Below, in pieces: positions 1 to 7,773 of a stretch of DNA of 64,000 bases. The notes under the pieces were generated by a model. The model was not told the origin of the DNA. It was given only the letters and a program-made list of their open reading frames with translations, and did no database searches. The translations under genes and the position numbers were made by a program. Every line of letters begins with the position of its first letter. Positions within the stretch are counted from its first letter, which is position 1. Source of the stretch: CAXXOK01 sp964640955 (GTDB lineage Bacteria; Bacillota; Clostridia; Christensenellales; Aristaeellaceae); NCBI GenBank assembly GCA_964640955.1, contig CAZXJI010000019.1, positions 7,913-71,912 of the forward strand, read 5' to 3'.

Positions 1-252
1 CGTTCCCTGAAACGCCACCGTCTGTCCGGGGACGAACGCGACGTTTTGGGGCAGACTGTTGCGGACGTCGTACAGGAGCGTGGCGGAAGCCCGCGTGTGC
101 GTGTCCCCGTCGGTTTTCTCCTGGGTCGCCGCGGGCTCCACGCGGACGTGCCGCAGTTGCACGGCTGCCGGCGGTTCGTCCTGCCCGGCGTCGGGCGCGC
201 TTAAGTACAGCGTCGCGTCGTGGATGAGCAGCGCGCGCGGGATAGGCCGCAT
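1..252 (-). CDS. Phage minor capsid protein (Minor_capsid_1-like), partial
   Basis: The first 84 codons are visible and the gene runs off the left edge with no stop. The ATG at 252 follows an AAGGAGG site about seven bases upstream. The N-terminus reads MRPIPRALLIHDATLYLSAP, which resembles the short head-completion proteins of Siphovirus-like prophages (Minor_capsid_1 type, about 110 residues). It lies downstream of the capsid gene in the same direction, which is the usual place for a head-tail connector. The family call rests on the N-terminal pattern and position only. Confidence 0.6.
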   Translation of the reverse strand, partial: MRPIPRALLIHDATLYLSAPDAGQDEPPAAVQLRHVRVEPAATQEKTDGDTHTRASATLLYDVRNSLPQNVAFVPGQTVAFQGT

Positions 253-300
253 GGGAACGCCTCCTTCCAAAGCGGCGAAGTCCGCTTTTCGAACAGGTTC

Positions 301-332
301 GGGCGGCCCCGCCGCTTGCCGAGGGGCCGCCC
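301..332. terminator. GC-rich hairpin between two phage head genes
   Basis: A perfect 10-bp inverted repeat (301-310 with 323-332, 12-nt loop) fills the 100-bp gap between the connector-like gene and the minor capsid gene. No T-tract follows in the minus direction, so it may reduce readthrough or protect mRNA rather than terminate fully. Confidence 0.45.
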
Positions 333-352
333 GGAAAGTGTGGGTTATCGTC

Positions 353-706
353 TTATTCGCATTGCGCGTAGCTGATCAGCAGCGGCAGCAGCGCCGCGGC
401 GGCGGGGCAGTGCGCGGAGGTCCCCACGCCCGAGGCGATGCTGAACCGCCCGAGGCTGGCGCTCTGCGCGGGCGCCTCGGAAGCGCCCGCCACGCCGCCC
501 GCGAGGCTCACCGCCTGGGTCTGGTACGCCAGGTATTGCGTGAGCGTCCGTTGGATGAGCCCCGGCAGGGCGTCTGCCTCCCGCCCTGCGTAAAAGCAGA
601 GCGTCCGCGCGTCCAGCATGCTTTGCGCAAGCGTCAGGCAGGCCGCGAAGTCCTCCGGCGCGGTTTCGCCGGTGACGGCGGCGTACGCTTCGGCGGTCAG
701 TTCCAT
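353..706 (-). CDS. Phage head-tail connector-like protein
   Basis: A 117-residue protein starting one base after the major capsid stop codon; its ribosome binding site (AAGG, six bases upstream) lies inside the capsid gene end, so translation is probably coupled. The sequence begins MELTAEAYAAVTGETAPEDF and is mostly helical, like the small head-tail connector / DNA-packaging proteins that follow the capsid gene in SPP1- and HK97-like phages. There is no diagnostic motif. The role is inferred from size and position. Confidence 0.55.
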   Translation of the reverse strand: MELTAEAYAAVTGETAPEDFAACLTLAQSMLDARTLCFYAGREADALPGLIQRTLTQYLAYQTQAVSLAGGVAGASEAPAQSASLGRFSIASGVGTSAHCPAAAALLPLLISYAQCE

Positions 707-707
707 G

Positions 708-1793
708 TTACGCCTTGATGTTCGCGGCGCTCAGGGTAACGTAGCCCACCGAAACGACCTTGCTGCTGTACAGCCCCACCACCTCGATCACGTCGCCGGC
801 GACGGCGGCGACCTCGGTTACGCCGCTGGTCAGCGTCGTGCCGACGTAGGCGGCGCCGTACGCCGCGCGCGCCGCGGGGTTCTTCACGTACTTGTGGCTC
901 GTGGCGGTGCTCGTGTCCGTCAGCGTCAGCACCGTCGTCCCGACGGTCGCCCCGGCCGCGGGCGCGAGCGTTACCGCGATGGGCGCGTACACGCAGCGCA
1001 CGCCCTTCTGGCGCAGCACCTTGTGCGCGTACACCATGCGGCCCTGCACGGCGGACGCGCCGATGTACTTGCCGCTGCCGTCCAGGCTCTGCAGCCGCAC
1101 GGCGGCCTGCCAGGCGTGCACGCGGGTGGCGAAGCGCGGATGGCCGCAGATCATGGCGAGGTTGGCGGTCGAATCGTTGAACTCGATCACGTTGAAGCCC
1201 GCGAGGCGGCCGATGGCGCCGGACTGCTTCACCTCGTCGCCGAGGCTGGACGCCTGGGTGAACTCGGGGCTGCGCACCACCGCGGCGATCACGTCCGGCG
1301 TGCACAGGGCGTAGCGCCCCGCGGCGGGAATGTTGTCCTTGGACATCTGCGTGCGCTGGTCGACCAGGATGCCGTACACCGTATCCTTGTTCACCGCCGC
1401 CACGCCGACCACGGCGCCCGCGCCGAGCAGCTCGGTCGCGCCGTCGCCGTCCATGGCGCGGCCCAGGGAATACCCGGCGCTGTCCAGCCGCTCGGCCACC
1501 AGGCTGTCGGGCACGGCGGAGGCTTCGTAGCCGTCGATGATCTCGTTGACGGCCTTGTCGCGGTTGACGGGGAGGGTCACGTAGGCGGTGCTGCCCGTGG
1601 TGGGCGCGAGGCCCGCGGCGCGGTCGTAGTCGCTGGCGGCCACCTCGTCGTCCCGGGTGGGAATCTTCACCGCGCCGGCGGCGGGATCGCCGTCGTAGTC
1701 GTTGTTGAACACCACGCCGTCCTTGAGCACCAGCTCGCTGCGCAGCTTGGTCAGAACCAGGTCGCTGTACCGTTCCTGCAGATCGTGTGCCAT
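708..1793 (-). CDS. Phage major capsid protein
   Basis: A 361-residue protein with the features of a P22/HK97-fold major coat protein: an N-terminal segment with NNDYDGDP near residue 30, a central region rich in AxxDxxA helices, and a long beta-rich C-terminus (about 265-361) with TTVLTLTDT and VAGDVIEVVGLYSSK, which looks like an extra surface or Ig-like insertion. It directly follows the scaffold gene, as in most tailed phages. The start at 1793 has AGGAGG nine bases upstream. A single intact copy suggests the head module is not simply decayed. Confidence 0.8.
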   Translation of the reverse strand: MAHDLQERYSDLVLTKLRSELVLKDGVVFNNDYDGDPAAGAVKIPTRDDEVAASDYDRAAGLAPTTGSTAYVTLPVNRDKAVNEIIDGYEASAVPDSLVAERLDSAGYSLGRAMDGDGATELLGAGAVVGVAAVNKDTVYGILVDQRTQMSKDNIPAAGRYALCTPDVIAAVVRSPEFTQASSLGDEVKQSGAIGRLAGFNVIEFNDSTANLAMICGHPRFATRVHAWQAAVRLQSLDGSGKYIGASAVQGRMVYAHKVLRQKGVRCVYAPIAVTLAPAAGATVGTTVLTLTDTSTATSHKYVKNPAARAAYGAAYVGTTLTSGVTEVAAVAGDVIEVVGLYSSKVVSVGYVTLSAANIKA

Positions 1794-1831
1794 AAAGGTT
1801 TACCTCCTGTTTTCGTTTGGGGTCGGGCGCG

Positions 1832-2452
1832 CTACCTGCGCAGCGCCGGGTTTTTGCGGTAGAAGGCTTCCTCCACCCCGCTGAGCTGCGCTTCGCCGCC
1901 CGCGGACACCCGCTGCGCCCACGCGCCGCGTCCGGGAGCGGCGAACAGGTAGCCTTTGCGGGCCTTGAGGCCTTCCAGCGCCTCGCGCACGCCGGTCACG
2001 GCGCCGTTTTCGTCCACGGTCAGCGCGTCCGCGTCCATCAGGGAAAGCGCCACCTCCGCGTCCCGAAGGCCCATCTCCGCGCCGACGTTTTTCACCTCGG
2101 CCATCGTAAGCCTGCGGCGGGCATCGGCGTTCAGGGCGTTCAGGCGCTCCTGCGCTTCGGGCGGCAGGGTTTGGGCCTGCTGTTTTCGCGCCGAAGCAAG
2201 CATTTCCGCAAGCGTTTCCTCCGGCACGCCGCTCTGTTCGGCCATGGAGCGCACCACGGCGCTTTCGGCGCGGCGCGCGCGATCCTCCACGGCTTTGAGC
2301 AGCGAGGCTTTCAGCGCTTCCGCGTCGGGTGGGGTGTCGTTTGCGTCCGCTTCGGCGATTTCGGCGGCAAGATCGGCTTCGGGGGGTTCCGCTCCGCCCG
2401 CGGGAACGCCGTCGGAGCTGCGGTAAAGCATGTACGCATGGATACGGATCAT
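1832..2452 (-). CDS. Phage capsid scaffolding protein
   Basis: A 206-residue, strongly charged, Ala/Glu-rich and predicted mostly helical protein located between portal and capsid, the canonical position for a GP20/scaffold protein that directs procapsid assembly and is later expelled. Residues 20-110 look like an extended coiled coil (repeated EA.ALKAS / RRAESAV patterns). The C-terminal 40 residues are basic (ending FYRKNPALRR), as expected for the capsid-binding helix-turn-helix of scaffold proteins. The start follows GGAGG. No protease motif is seen, so proteolytic maturation cannot be inferred. Confidence 0.75.
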   Translation of the reverse strand: MIRIHAYMLYRSSDGVPAGGAEPPEADLAAEIAEADANDTPPDAEALKASLLKAVEDRARRAESAVVRSMAEQSGVPEETLAEMLASARKQQAQTLPPEAQERLNALNADARRRLTMAEVKNVGAEMGLRDAEVALSLMDADALTVDENGAVTGVREALEGLKARKGYLFAAPGRGAWAQRVSAGGEAQLSGVEEAFYRKNPALRR

Positions 2453-2498
2453 CGTCAGGCACCTCCGTTTAACGCCCGTCGGCGATCAATTCCGTTTC

Positions 2499-2518
2499 GA
2501 TGCGGCTTTAGCCGCATC
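2499..2518. other. Small hairpin between scaffold and portal genes
   Basis: A perfect 8-bp inverted repeat (GATGCGGC with GCCGCATC) around a four-base loop lies in the 147-bp gap between portal and scaffold. It has no T-tract. It may be an RNA processing or stability element that tunes scaffold to portal expression. Confidence 0.4.
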
Positions 2519-2599
2519 CGGGCCGTCGCCCGTTCTGGAGGGTATGAAAAAGCGCTCCCGCCCGAAGGTGTAAGCGCGTTTCCATCAGGGGGAAAGCCC

Positions 2600-3991
2600 T
2601 CAGTCGCCCAGGAAGGTCGTATCCGGCGCGGGCGCCTCGGCCCAGTCGCCCCGCTGCTCGGCCGCGATCTGGCGAAGCTGCTTCTCCGCCTCGGCCTCGG
2701 TGCAGCGGCAAAGCTCCATAATCGCCTGCCTGCGGCTTTTCAGCCCGCCCGCGACCAGCTTGAGCGTCCGCTCCGCCGCCGCGTTCACATCCTCGATCAC
2801 GGAATCGTCGAAGGAAACGCTCGCGGGTACCTCCGAAGGGCCGCCGGCCAGCCAGCTCAGCGCGTTCACCATGCCGCACAGCGCGCGCTTCAGCGGCTTT
2901 TCGTTGCGCTTCAGGCTCTGGTACAGGTCGCTCTGCTCGCTGATTACCTCGGTCGCCGTACGCGCCACCGTGCCGTCGAAGCGATAGCGTCCGGTGCCCA
3001 GCCCGCATTTTTTGGACAGCAGGTCGATCATCCTTTGCAGGCCCGCCTCGTGCTCGGCCGCGCGCAGCGACATGTCCAGCGGCTTCAGATCGTCCGCGCC
3101 GTCCTGGCTTTGCTGGTAGACGTAAATCAGCACGTCGCTGGGGTCAAAGATGGGCTGCATGGCCCCGTCCTTCTGCATTTCGATGCTCGCCAGCGACTGG
3201 GGCACCATCACGCGCTTCTTGCCCAGCACGAACTCGTTGACGTAGCTGTCGAACACCAGATCGGCGGCTTTCAGCTGGTCGATGGCCATGCCGAACACGC
3301 TCATGCCCATGGGCGAGTCGGGCTCCAGCGCGTTTACGATATTGGGTCGGATGATCTGGAACAACGGCACGGGCGAGGGTGTGGTGACGGCCTCCACCCC
3401 TTCGGGCGTGGGCAGTTCCCGCCCCTCGTCGTCCAGAAAGGCGTTGCGGATCACGTACCCCTCCGGTTCGCGGGCGTGAATCTGCACGTAATAGCCTTCG
3501 GCCGCGTTCTTGCCCACACCCAGCACCCGGCGGCTGCCGAAGGCGCACTCGGTGATGTGGTCGCCGTCCCAGCGCAGCGGGAAGATCAAATCGCCGCGGA
3601 TGTAGTCGATGGTCGGGCGGCCCTGCCCGTCCAGATATTCCACCAGCGCCCCGGTGCCCAGCGCCATCGTCCACTCCACGAGGCGGTTGGCCCGCTCCAT
3701 GAAGGCGTTACGCTCCAGGATGGCGGGAAGCTCGCTAAAGCCCTCGGCGGCGATGCGCACCTTTTCGTTAAGCAGCAGGGTGGCAAAATCCTCGCAGACG
3801 GTTTTGGCCATGCCCAGCCGGTAGCGCGTCAGCGTCCGCCGCGTGGCGCCCACGCGCATCGCGTAATCGTGAAAGTCGCTCACGTAGCCCCGGTACCAGC
3901 TCAGGTACTCCCGGATACGGGCGGCGTATCCGCCGGCGGGGGTGTGGTAGCCCAACCCTTCCAGATAGGTCAGTATCTTTCCGTTTTCCAT
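2600..3991 (-). CDS. Phage portal protein (SPP1 gp6-like)
   Basis: A 463-residue protein in the size range of SPP1-type portals. It shows the early Trp/Tyr-rich segment (REYLSWYRGYVSDFHDY, residues 27-43), a central beta-rich region and the late acidic stretch typical of the portal stem and crown (SFDDSVIEDVNAAAERTLKLV, near 398). The portal forms the dodecameric vertex channel that docks terminase. It lies just downstream of terL (21-bp gap) and upstream of the scaffold. The ATG at 3991 follows GGAGGAAGC. Confidence 0.85.
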   Translation of the reverse strand: MENGKILTYLEGLGYHTPAGGYAARIREYLSWYRGYVSDFHDYAMRVGATRRTLTRYRLGMAKTVCEDFATLLLNEKVRIAAEGFSELPAILERNAFMERANRLVEWTMALGTGALVEYLDGQGRPTIDYIRGDLIFPLRWDGDHITECAFGSRRVLGVGKNAAEGYYVQIHAREPEGYVIRNAFLDDEGRELPTPEGVEAVTTPSPVPLFQIIRPNIVNALEPDSPMGMSVFGMAIDQLKAADLVFDSYVNEFVLGKKRVMVPQSLASIEMQKDGAMQPIFDPSDVLIYVYQQSQDGADDLKPLDMSLRAAEHEAGLQRMIDLLSKKCGLGTGRYRFDGTVARTATEVISEQSDLYQSLKRNEKPLKRALCGMVNALSWLAGGPSEVPASVSFDDSVIEDVNAAAERTLKLVAGGLKSRRQAIMELCRCTEAEAEKQLRQIAAEQRGDWAEAPAPDTTFLGD

Positions 3992-4012
3992 TGCTTCCTC
4001 CGTTTCTGTGCC

Positions 4013-5248
4013 TTACGGAACGGCTATCATTGCTTCCATGAAGGGCTCGTAGGAGTATTCCAGCGCGTCGAGGCTGTCGATGTTGGTGGTGCCGTCGTCC
4101 AGGCGCACGTCCTCGGTCGCGCGGCGGCCGTCCCATACGGCGGTCAGCAAGGCCTCGCGGGTGTGCGTGCAGGCGCGCAGGATGCGGTAGCGCCCCGCGG
4201 CCATCAGCCGGCACAGGAAGCGGATGCGCCCGTTGATGGGTCCCTTGCGCGCCTTGCGGATGTCCACGCCGAGCCTTTCCCGCGCGCACGCGGCGCGAAG
4301 CCCCATGATCAGCGTGCTTTCGGCGCTGTCGCAGTAGGCGGTTCGCGCGCCGAAGCGGCCTAGGCAGTCCCGGGCGAAGCCGACGAAGGCGGCCTCCAGC
4401 CGGTCGGGGGACAGCTCGCCCTTGTGGTACCATTCCGCAAGCGTGACCATCTCCCGGAACCCCCGCGTGAACCCCGTGCAGCTGAACGCGTGCCCGGAAC
4501 CGTTGCCCCCGAAATCCACGCCCATCGTAGCCGTGGCGAGCGGACGACCGTCCAGCCCGTCCGCTTCGATGGCGAAGCGCTCCGGGTCGTCCGCAAAGAC
4601 GCGGTACACGGCCCCTTCGGCCGCCACCCACAGCCCGCGGATGTAGCGGTCGTAGTACACGGTGCCCTCGTAGTCCCGCTTCATGCGGGCGACCACCTCG
4701 GGCGGGTTGAAGGGGTTATCGTCGATGGCGTAGGCCTGCTGGTACAGCGCTTCGCTGCCGCGATCCAGGAACTTTTTAAACCAGTGGGTGGGCCCTTCGG
4801 GGTTGCAGGTGCCGTCGAAACGGCTGTACGCCTTGTCCAGCCTGCTTTTAAGCATTTCGAACACCTCGGGGCTCCAGGTGGTGACCTCGTCGCCGTAACA
4901 GTACTTGACCGACGCGCCCCGGAGGCGGTTCACCTGGCGGATGCTGTCCGCCCCCAGGCAGTAGCAGCGCTCGCCGAAAAGCGTTGCGGTGTTGTCCGCA
5001 CGGATGTCGCCCACCAGCGCCGGACCGTAGATGGCCTGCATCGGCAGGATGACGTTGCGCGTAAGCGTCCCCTTGGTGCTGCCCAGCAGGATGTTGAGCC
5101 CTTCCTTTCCCCGCCCGGCCAGAAGCCGTCCCGGCAGGAGGAAGTAATCCCCGTAGGTTTTGCCGCTTCGCGTGGCCCCGGTTTTCACGTTCCACACGCG
5201 GGTCGCGTTTCGGCGGTATTCGCGCTGCTTGGCGCTCATCGCGGGCAC
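4013..5248 (-). CDS. Phage terminase large subunit
   Basis: A 411-residue packaging ATPase-nuclease. The Walker A motif GATRSGKT is at residues 24-31, a Walker B/catalytic-Glu-like segment (YCYGDEVTTW) is near 115, and RNase H-like nuclease acidic residues appear at MGVDFGGN (near 245) and AYCDSAEST (near 310). Length and motif order fit the PBSX/Terminase_3 group. The reading frame begins with GTG at 5248, two bases before the terS stop codon ends; the in-frame ATG at 5239 is an alternative start. Overlap with terS indicates coupled translation. Confidence 0.9.
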   Translation of the reverse strand: MPAMSAKQREYRRNATRVWNVKTGATRSGKTYGDYFLLPGRLLAGRGKEGLNILLGSTKGTLTRNVILPMQAIYGPALVGDIRADNTATLFGERCYCLGADSIRQVNRLRGASVKYCYGDEVTTWSPEVFEMLKSRLDKAYSRFDGTCNPEGPTHWFKKFLDRGSEALYQQAYAIDDNPFNPPEVVARMKRDYEGTVYYDRYIRGLWVAAEGAVYRVFADDPERFAIEADGLDGRPLATATMGVDFGGNGSGHAFSCTGFTRGFREMVTLAEWYHKGELSPDRLEAAFVGFARDCLGRFGARTAYCDSAESTLIMGLRAACARERLGVDIRKARKGPINGRIRFLCRLMAAGRYRILRACTHTREALLTAVWDGRRATEDVRLDDGTTNIDSLDALEYSYEPFMEAMIAVP

Positions 5249-5249
5249 G

Positions 5250-5804
5250 TCAGCCCGGTTCCTTTCCCGCGTCCTCGTCCAGCTTTCGCATCAGTTCCTC
5301 CACCTTCCGCAGGCTCTGTTCGTCGTCGCTGCCCGCCAGCGTGACCTCCCGGAGAATTTTGAGCGCCGAGGACAGTCGCTGCAGACCCATGCTGTCCACC
5401 GGTACCTCGACCACCTCCACCGACACGTGCTCCTCCACGGTTTCCTCCACGGGCTTGCCGCGGTTCTGCTCGTCGCCGTAGGTGGTTTCCTTCGTGCGGC
5501 GCTTGTGCTGCACCGCCCGTTTGTCCAGGTCGCCCGCGGCGCGCGCGAGCTGGGCGGTCAGCCGGTCGCCGATGGCCATGAGCTGCGCGCGGCGGTCGGC
5601 ATTCGTCGCGGGCGGCGCGGCGGCCTGTGCACCCGGCACGGGAGCATCGCGTTTCTTCATCGCCCGTTTCCGCGCCGCCCAGCCTTCCTTCGCGGCGCGC
5701 CGTTTCAGTTCGCCGTACCCGATTCCGTGCCTTTCCGCTAGCGGTTTCAGGCCGTCGGGCGAACGGAGGTACTCGTCCCGCAGCTTCAGCCAGTCGGTTG
5801 CCAC
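5250..5804 (-). CDS. Phage terminase small subunit
   Basis: A 184-residue protein with an N-terminal helix-turn-helix (WLKLRDEYLRSPDGLKPLAE then YGELKRRAAKEGW), typical of terminase small subunits that bind the packaging site and load terL. A basic linker follows, then a helical C-terminus (GLQRLSSALKILREVTL). The GTG at 5804 is preferred because GAGGTG lies nine bases upstream; GTG at 5816 is possible. Further upstream extension is unlikely because it runs into the inverted-repeat leader. It is the first gene of the phage block. Confidence 0.8.
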   Translation of the reverse strand: MATDWLKLRDEYLRSPDGLKPLAERHGIGYGELKRRAAKEGWAARKRAMKKRDAPVPGAQAAAPPATNADRRAQLMAIGDRLTAQLARAAGDLDKRAVQHKRRTKETTYGDEQNRGKPVEETVEEHVSVEVVEVPVDSMGLQRLSSALKILREVTLAGSDDEQSLRKVEELMRKLDEDAGKEPG

Positions 5805-5831
5805 ACGCCACTTCACCTCGCGTTGAGGATG

Positions 5832-5880
5832 GGAAAGGCAGCGGCGCCCGGGCCTTTGGGCCGGGGCGCCGCGCCTTTCC
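5832..5880. repeat. 49-bp inverted repeat before terS
   Basis: Arms 5832-5839/5873-5880 and 5841-5848/5865-5872 pair perfectly with one bulged A at 5840; an inner GGCC/GGCC pair (5851-5854 with 5859-5862) closes the loop. It ends about 27 bases before the chosen terS start and would form a long hairpin in the terS mRNA leader. Confidence 0.75.
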
Positions 5881-6180
5881 GTAAGGAGGGGGGATGGAAA
5901 CGCGGCGCGGGGGGTGTGCCGCGCCGCCGGACAGGAGGAAAGGGAAACCGCGCGGGCGCCGGCTCGGCCCGGGAGCCGGTTTCGGCGGGGGAAAGCCCGC
6001 TTCGCCGGCAGGGCGCGAGAAGCGCCGGAGGCATGCCGCGCGCCGTGCACGGCTCCGTTGCCTCCTCTGTCCGCATTTCCACGTTGCCAGTATAACCCGG
6101 GTCCGCGTCCGGTTGCGTCCGGCACGAAAAAAGAAACGGCGCAATTTTCGGTTTTCGCCGTTTCGGTCGTCCCGCGCAGG

Positions 6181-6209
6181 TTGTTTGCGCGCCCCGAAGC
6201 TGTTATAAT
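6181..6209 (+). promoter_or_regulatory. Promoter of rpiB
   Basis: TTGTTT at 6181-6186 and a perfect TATAAT at 6204-6209 are separated by 17 bp. The rpiB start lies 68 bases downstream of the -10 box. Confidence 0.8.
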
Positions 6210-6276
6210 AGGTCCCGGATGTTCCCGCGGCCGGCCGTCGGCCGCCGATCAGAGGAAACCGAAAGGATGCGTGCGT

Positions 6277-6729
6277 ATGATCGCCATCGGCTGCGACCAC
6301 GCGGGGATCGATTTAAAGCCCGCCGTGATCGAGGTTTTGGAGGAGTTGGGCCTTCCCTACAAGGACCTGGGTACCTATAACCACGACAGCGTCGATTATC
6401 CCGTTTACGGCGAAAAAGCGGCGCTGGCCGTGGCTTCCGGCGAGTGCGAGCTGGGCATTGTCCTGTGCGGCACGGGCGAAGGCATCGGCATGGCGGCCAA
6501 CAAGGTGCGCGGCATCCGCTGCGCCATCTGCTCGGACTGCTATTCGGCCCTCATGAGCCGCGAGCACAACGACGCCAACATGATCGCCATGGGCGCGCGC
6601 GTGGTGGGCACCGAGCTTGCCAAGCTGATCCTGCGCACGTGGCTTTCCGCCTCTTTCCTGGGCGGCCGCCACGGACGACGCGTGGAGGAAATCAATCAGC
6701 TCGGCGAAGGCGGCACGCTGCAGGCGTAA
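6277..6729 (+). CDS. rpiB: Ribose-5-phosphate isomerase B (RpiB/LacA family)
   Basis: A 150-residue cytosolic sugar-phosphate isomerase that interconverts ribose-5-phosphate and ribulose-5-phosphate. The N-terminal IGCDHAG, the catalytic-cysteine segment GIVLCGTGEGIGMAANK (near residue 60) and SREHNDANMIAMGAR (near 95) are hallmarks of RpiB. Length is normal. The ATG at 6277 is chosen because the conserved N-terminus begins there, with GAAAGGA upstream. It has its own promoter and a terminator at 6750-6779, so it is probably a single-gene unit. Some family members act on allose-6-P or galactose-6-P; the generic call is safest. Confidence 0.92.
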   Translation: MIAIGCDHAGIDLKPAVIEVLEELGLPYKDLGTYNHDSVDYPVYGEKAALAVASGECELGIVLCGTGEGIGMAANKVRGIRCAICSDCYSALMSREHNDANMIAMGARVVGTELAKLILRTWLSASFLGGRHGRRVEEINQLGEGGTLQA

Positions 6730-6749
6730 CCGTCCGGGGCGTTTCATGC

Positions 6750-6779
6750 AAAAAGCGCGCCTTCGCGGCGCGCCTTTTT
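6750..6779 (+). terminator. Rho-independent terminator of rpiB
   Basis: A GC-rich stem with one bulge (arms flanking a TTCG loop) is preceded by five A and followed by five T, starting 20 bases after the rpiB stop. Confidence 0.85.
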
Positions 6780-6822
6780 CGCGGGCGGCCGGGCCGCCCG
6801 CAGGATATTGTGAGGGAAAAGA

Positions 6823-7773
6823 ATGAGCAAAGCGCTTCGCGCAAACCTCCTGCTTTTGCTGACCGCCGCCATCTGGGGCGCGGCCTTCGTGGCGCAGGAC
6901 GTGGCGATGGATACCATGAGCCCCTTCACCTTCAACGCCGCCCGCCTTCTGATCGCCGGGCTGGCACTCCTGCCCTGCATCCGGTTTTTGGACGTATTGG
7001 AGCGCCGGCGCGCGGCGGCGGGCGGGGAGGAGGCCCCCCAATGCCGCACGTTTTCCCGCATGGCGCCGGCGCAGAAGCGCACGCTGGCCGTCGGCGGCCT
7101 GTGCTGCGGCGTGGCGCTGTTCGTGGGTTCCAGCTTTCAGCAGCTGGGCATCCAGGCGACCTCGGCGGGCAAGGCGGGGTTCGTTACGGCGCTCTACATC
7201 GTGCTGGTGCCGCTGAGCGGGCTGTTTTTCGGTCGGACGGTTCGCCGCAACGTATGGCTGGCGGTAGGGCTGTGCACGGCGGGGCTGTTCCTGCTGTGCG
7301 TTACGGACGCGCTCTCCGTGGGCGCGGGGGATATTTTCCTTTTGCTGTGCGCCGTCGCCTATACCGCGCACATTCTGCTGATCGCGCACTTTTCGCCCCG
7401 CACCGACTGCGTGCGGCTGAGCTGCGTGCAGTTTTTCGTGGCCGCGGCGCTGTGCGTGCCGGTCATGCTGCTGACCGAGCAGCCGACGTTTTCCTCGCTG
7501 CTTCGGGGCTGGGTGCCGCTGCTCTACGCCGGGCTTTTGAGCGGCGGCCTGGGCTATACCCTGCAGATCGTAGCCCAGCGCGACACCGACCCGACCGTCG
7601 CCTCGCTGCTCATGTGCCTGGAAAGCGTGTTTGCGGTGCTGGCGCAGTGGGCGCTGCTGGGCGAGCTGCTCTCCGGCCGGGAGCTGCTGGGCTGCGGGCT
7701 GATGCTGTGCGGCATCGTGCTTGCGCAGCTGCCTGCGCGCAGAAGACGCCTTACCAGTGGACTTTCTTCATAA
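6823..7773 (+). CDS. EamA/DMT-superfamily transporter
   Basis: A 316-residue polytopic membrane protein with about ten hydrophobic segments and the two EamA repeats typical of drug/metabolite transporters. The first begins LLLLLTAAIWGAAFVAQDVAMD; the second carries LESVFAVLAQWALLGELLSG, a family signature near the end of the repeat. The start has GAGGG nine bases upstream. Its last 23 bases overlap the end of the convergent DUF6320 gene, and no terminator separates them. The substrate cannot be predicted; these proteins often export amino acids or metabolites. Confidence 0.85.
   Translation: MSKALRANLLLLLTAAIWGAAFVAQDVAMDTMSPFTFNAARLLIAGLALLPCIRFLDVLERRRAAAGGEEAPQCRTFSRMAPAQKRTLAVGGLCCGVALFVGSSFQQLGIQATSAGKAGFVTALYIVLVPLSGLFFGRTVRRNVWLAVGLCTAGLFLLCVTDALSVGAGDIFLLLCAVAYTAHILLIAHFSPRTDCVRLSCVQFFVAAALCVPVMLLTEQPTFSSLLRGWVPLLYAGLLSGGLGYTLQIVAQRDTDPTVASLLMCLESVFAVLAQWALLGELLSGRELLGCGLMLCGIVLAQLPARRRRLTSGLSS

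Larger units (their letters stand above)
5805..6276. other. Leader/intergenic region with clustered inverted repeats, phage-host junction
   Basis: No convincing gene lies in this stretch. The half nearest terS contains several GC-rich inverted repeats: a 49-bp nearly perfect one at 5832-5880, one at 5903-5926 and one around 5952-5991. A lone minus-strand TATACT at 6089-6094 could be a weak -10 for the phage block, but no good -35 is visible. The right end carries the rpiB promoter. Phage packaging (pac/cos) sites commonly lie in or beside terS, so these repeats are candidates. Confidence 0.5.

Noticed and set aside
2508..2585. 25-residue minus-strand frame between portal and scaffold
   Set aside because: There is no ribosome binding site, and its stop falls inside the hairpin at 2499-2518.
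1817..4363. Long plus-strand open frame over the phage genes
   Set aside because: It is opposite to well-supported capsid, scaffold and portal genes, has His/Gly/Arg-rich composition typical of a GC-rich shadow frame and no ribosome binding site.
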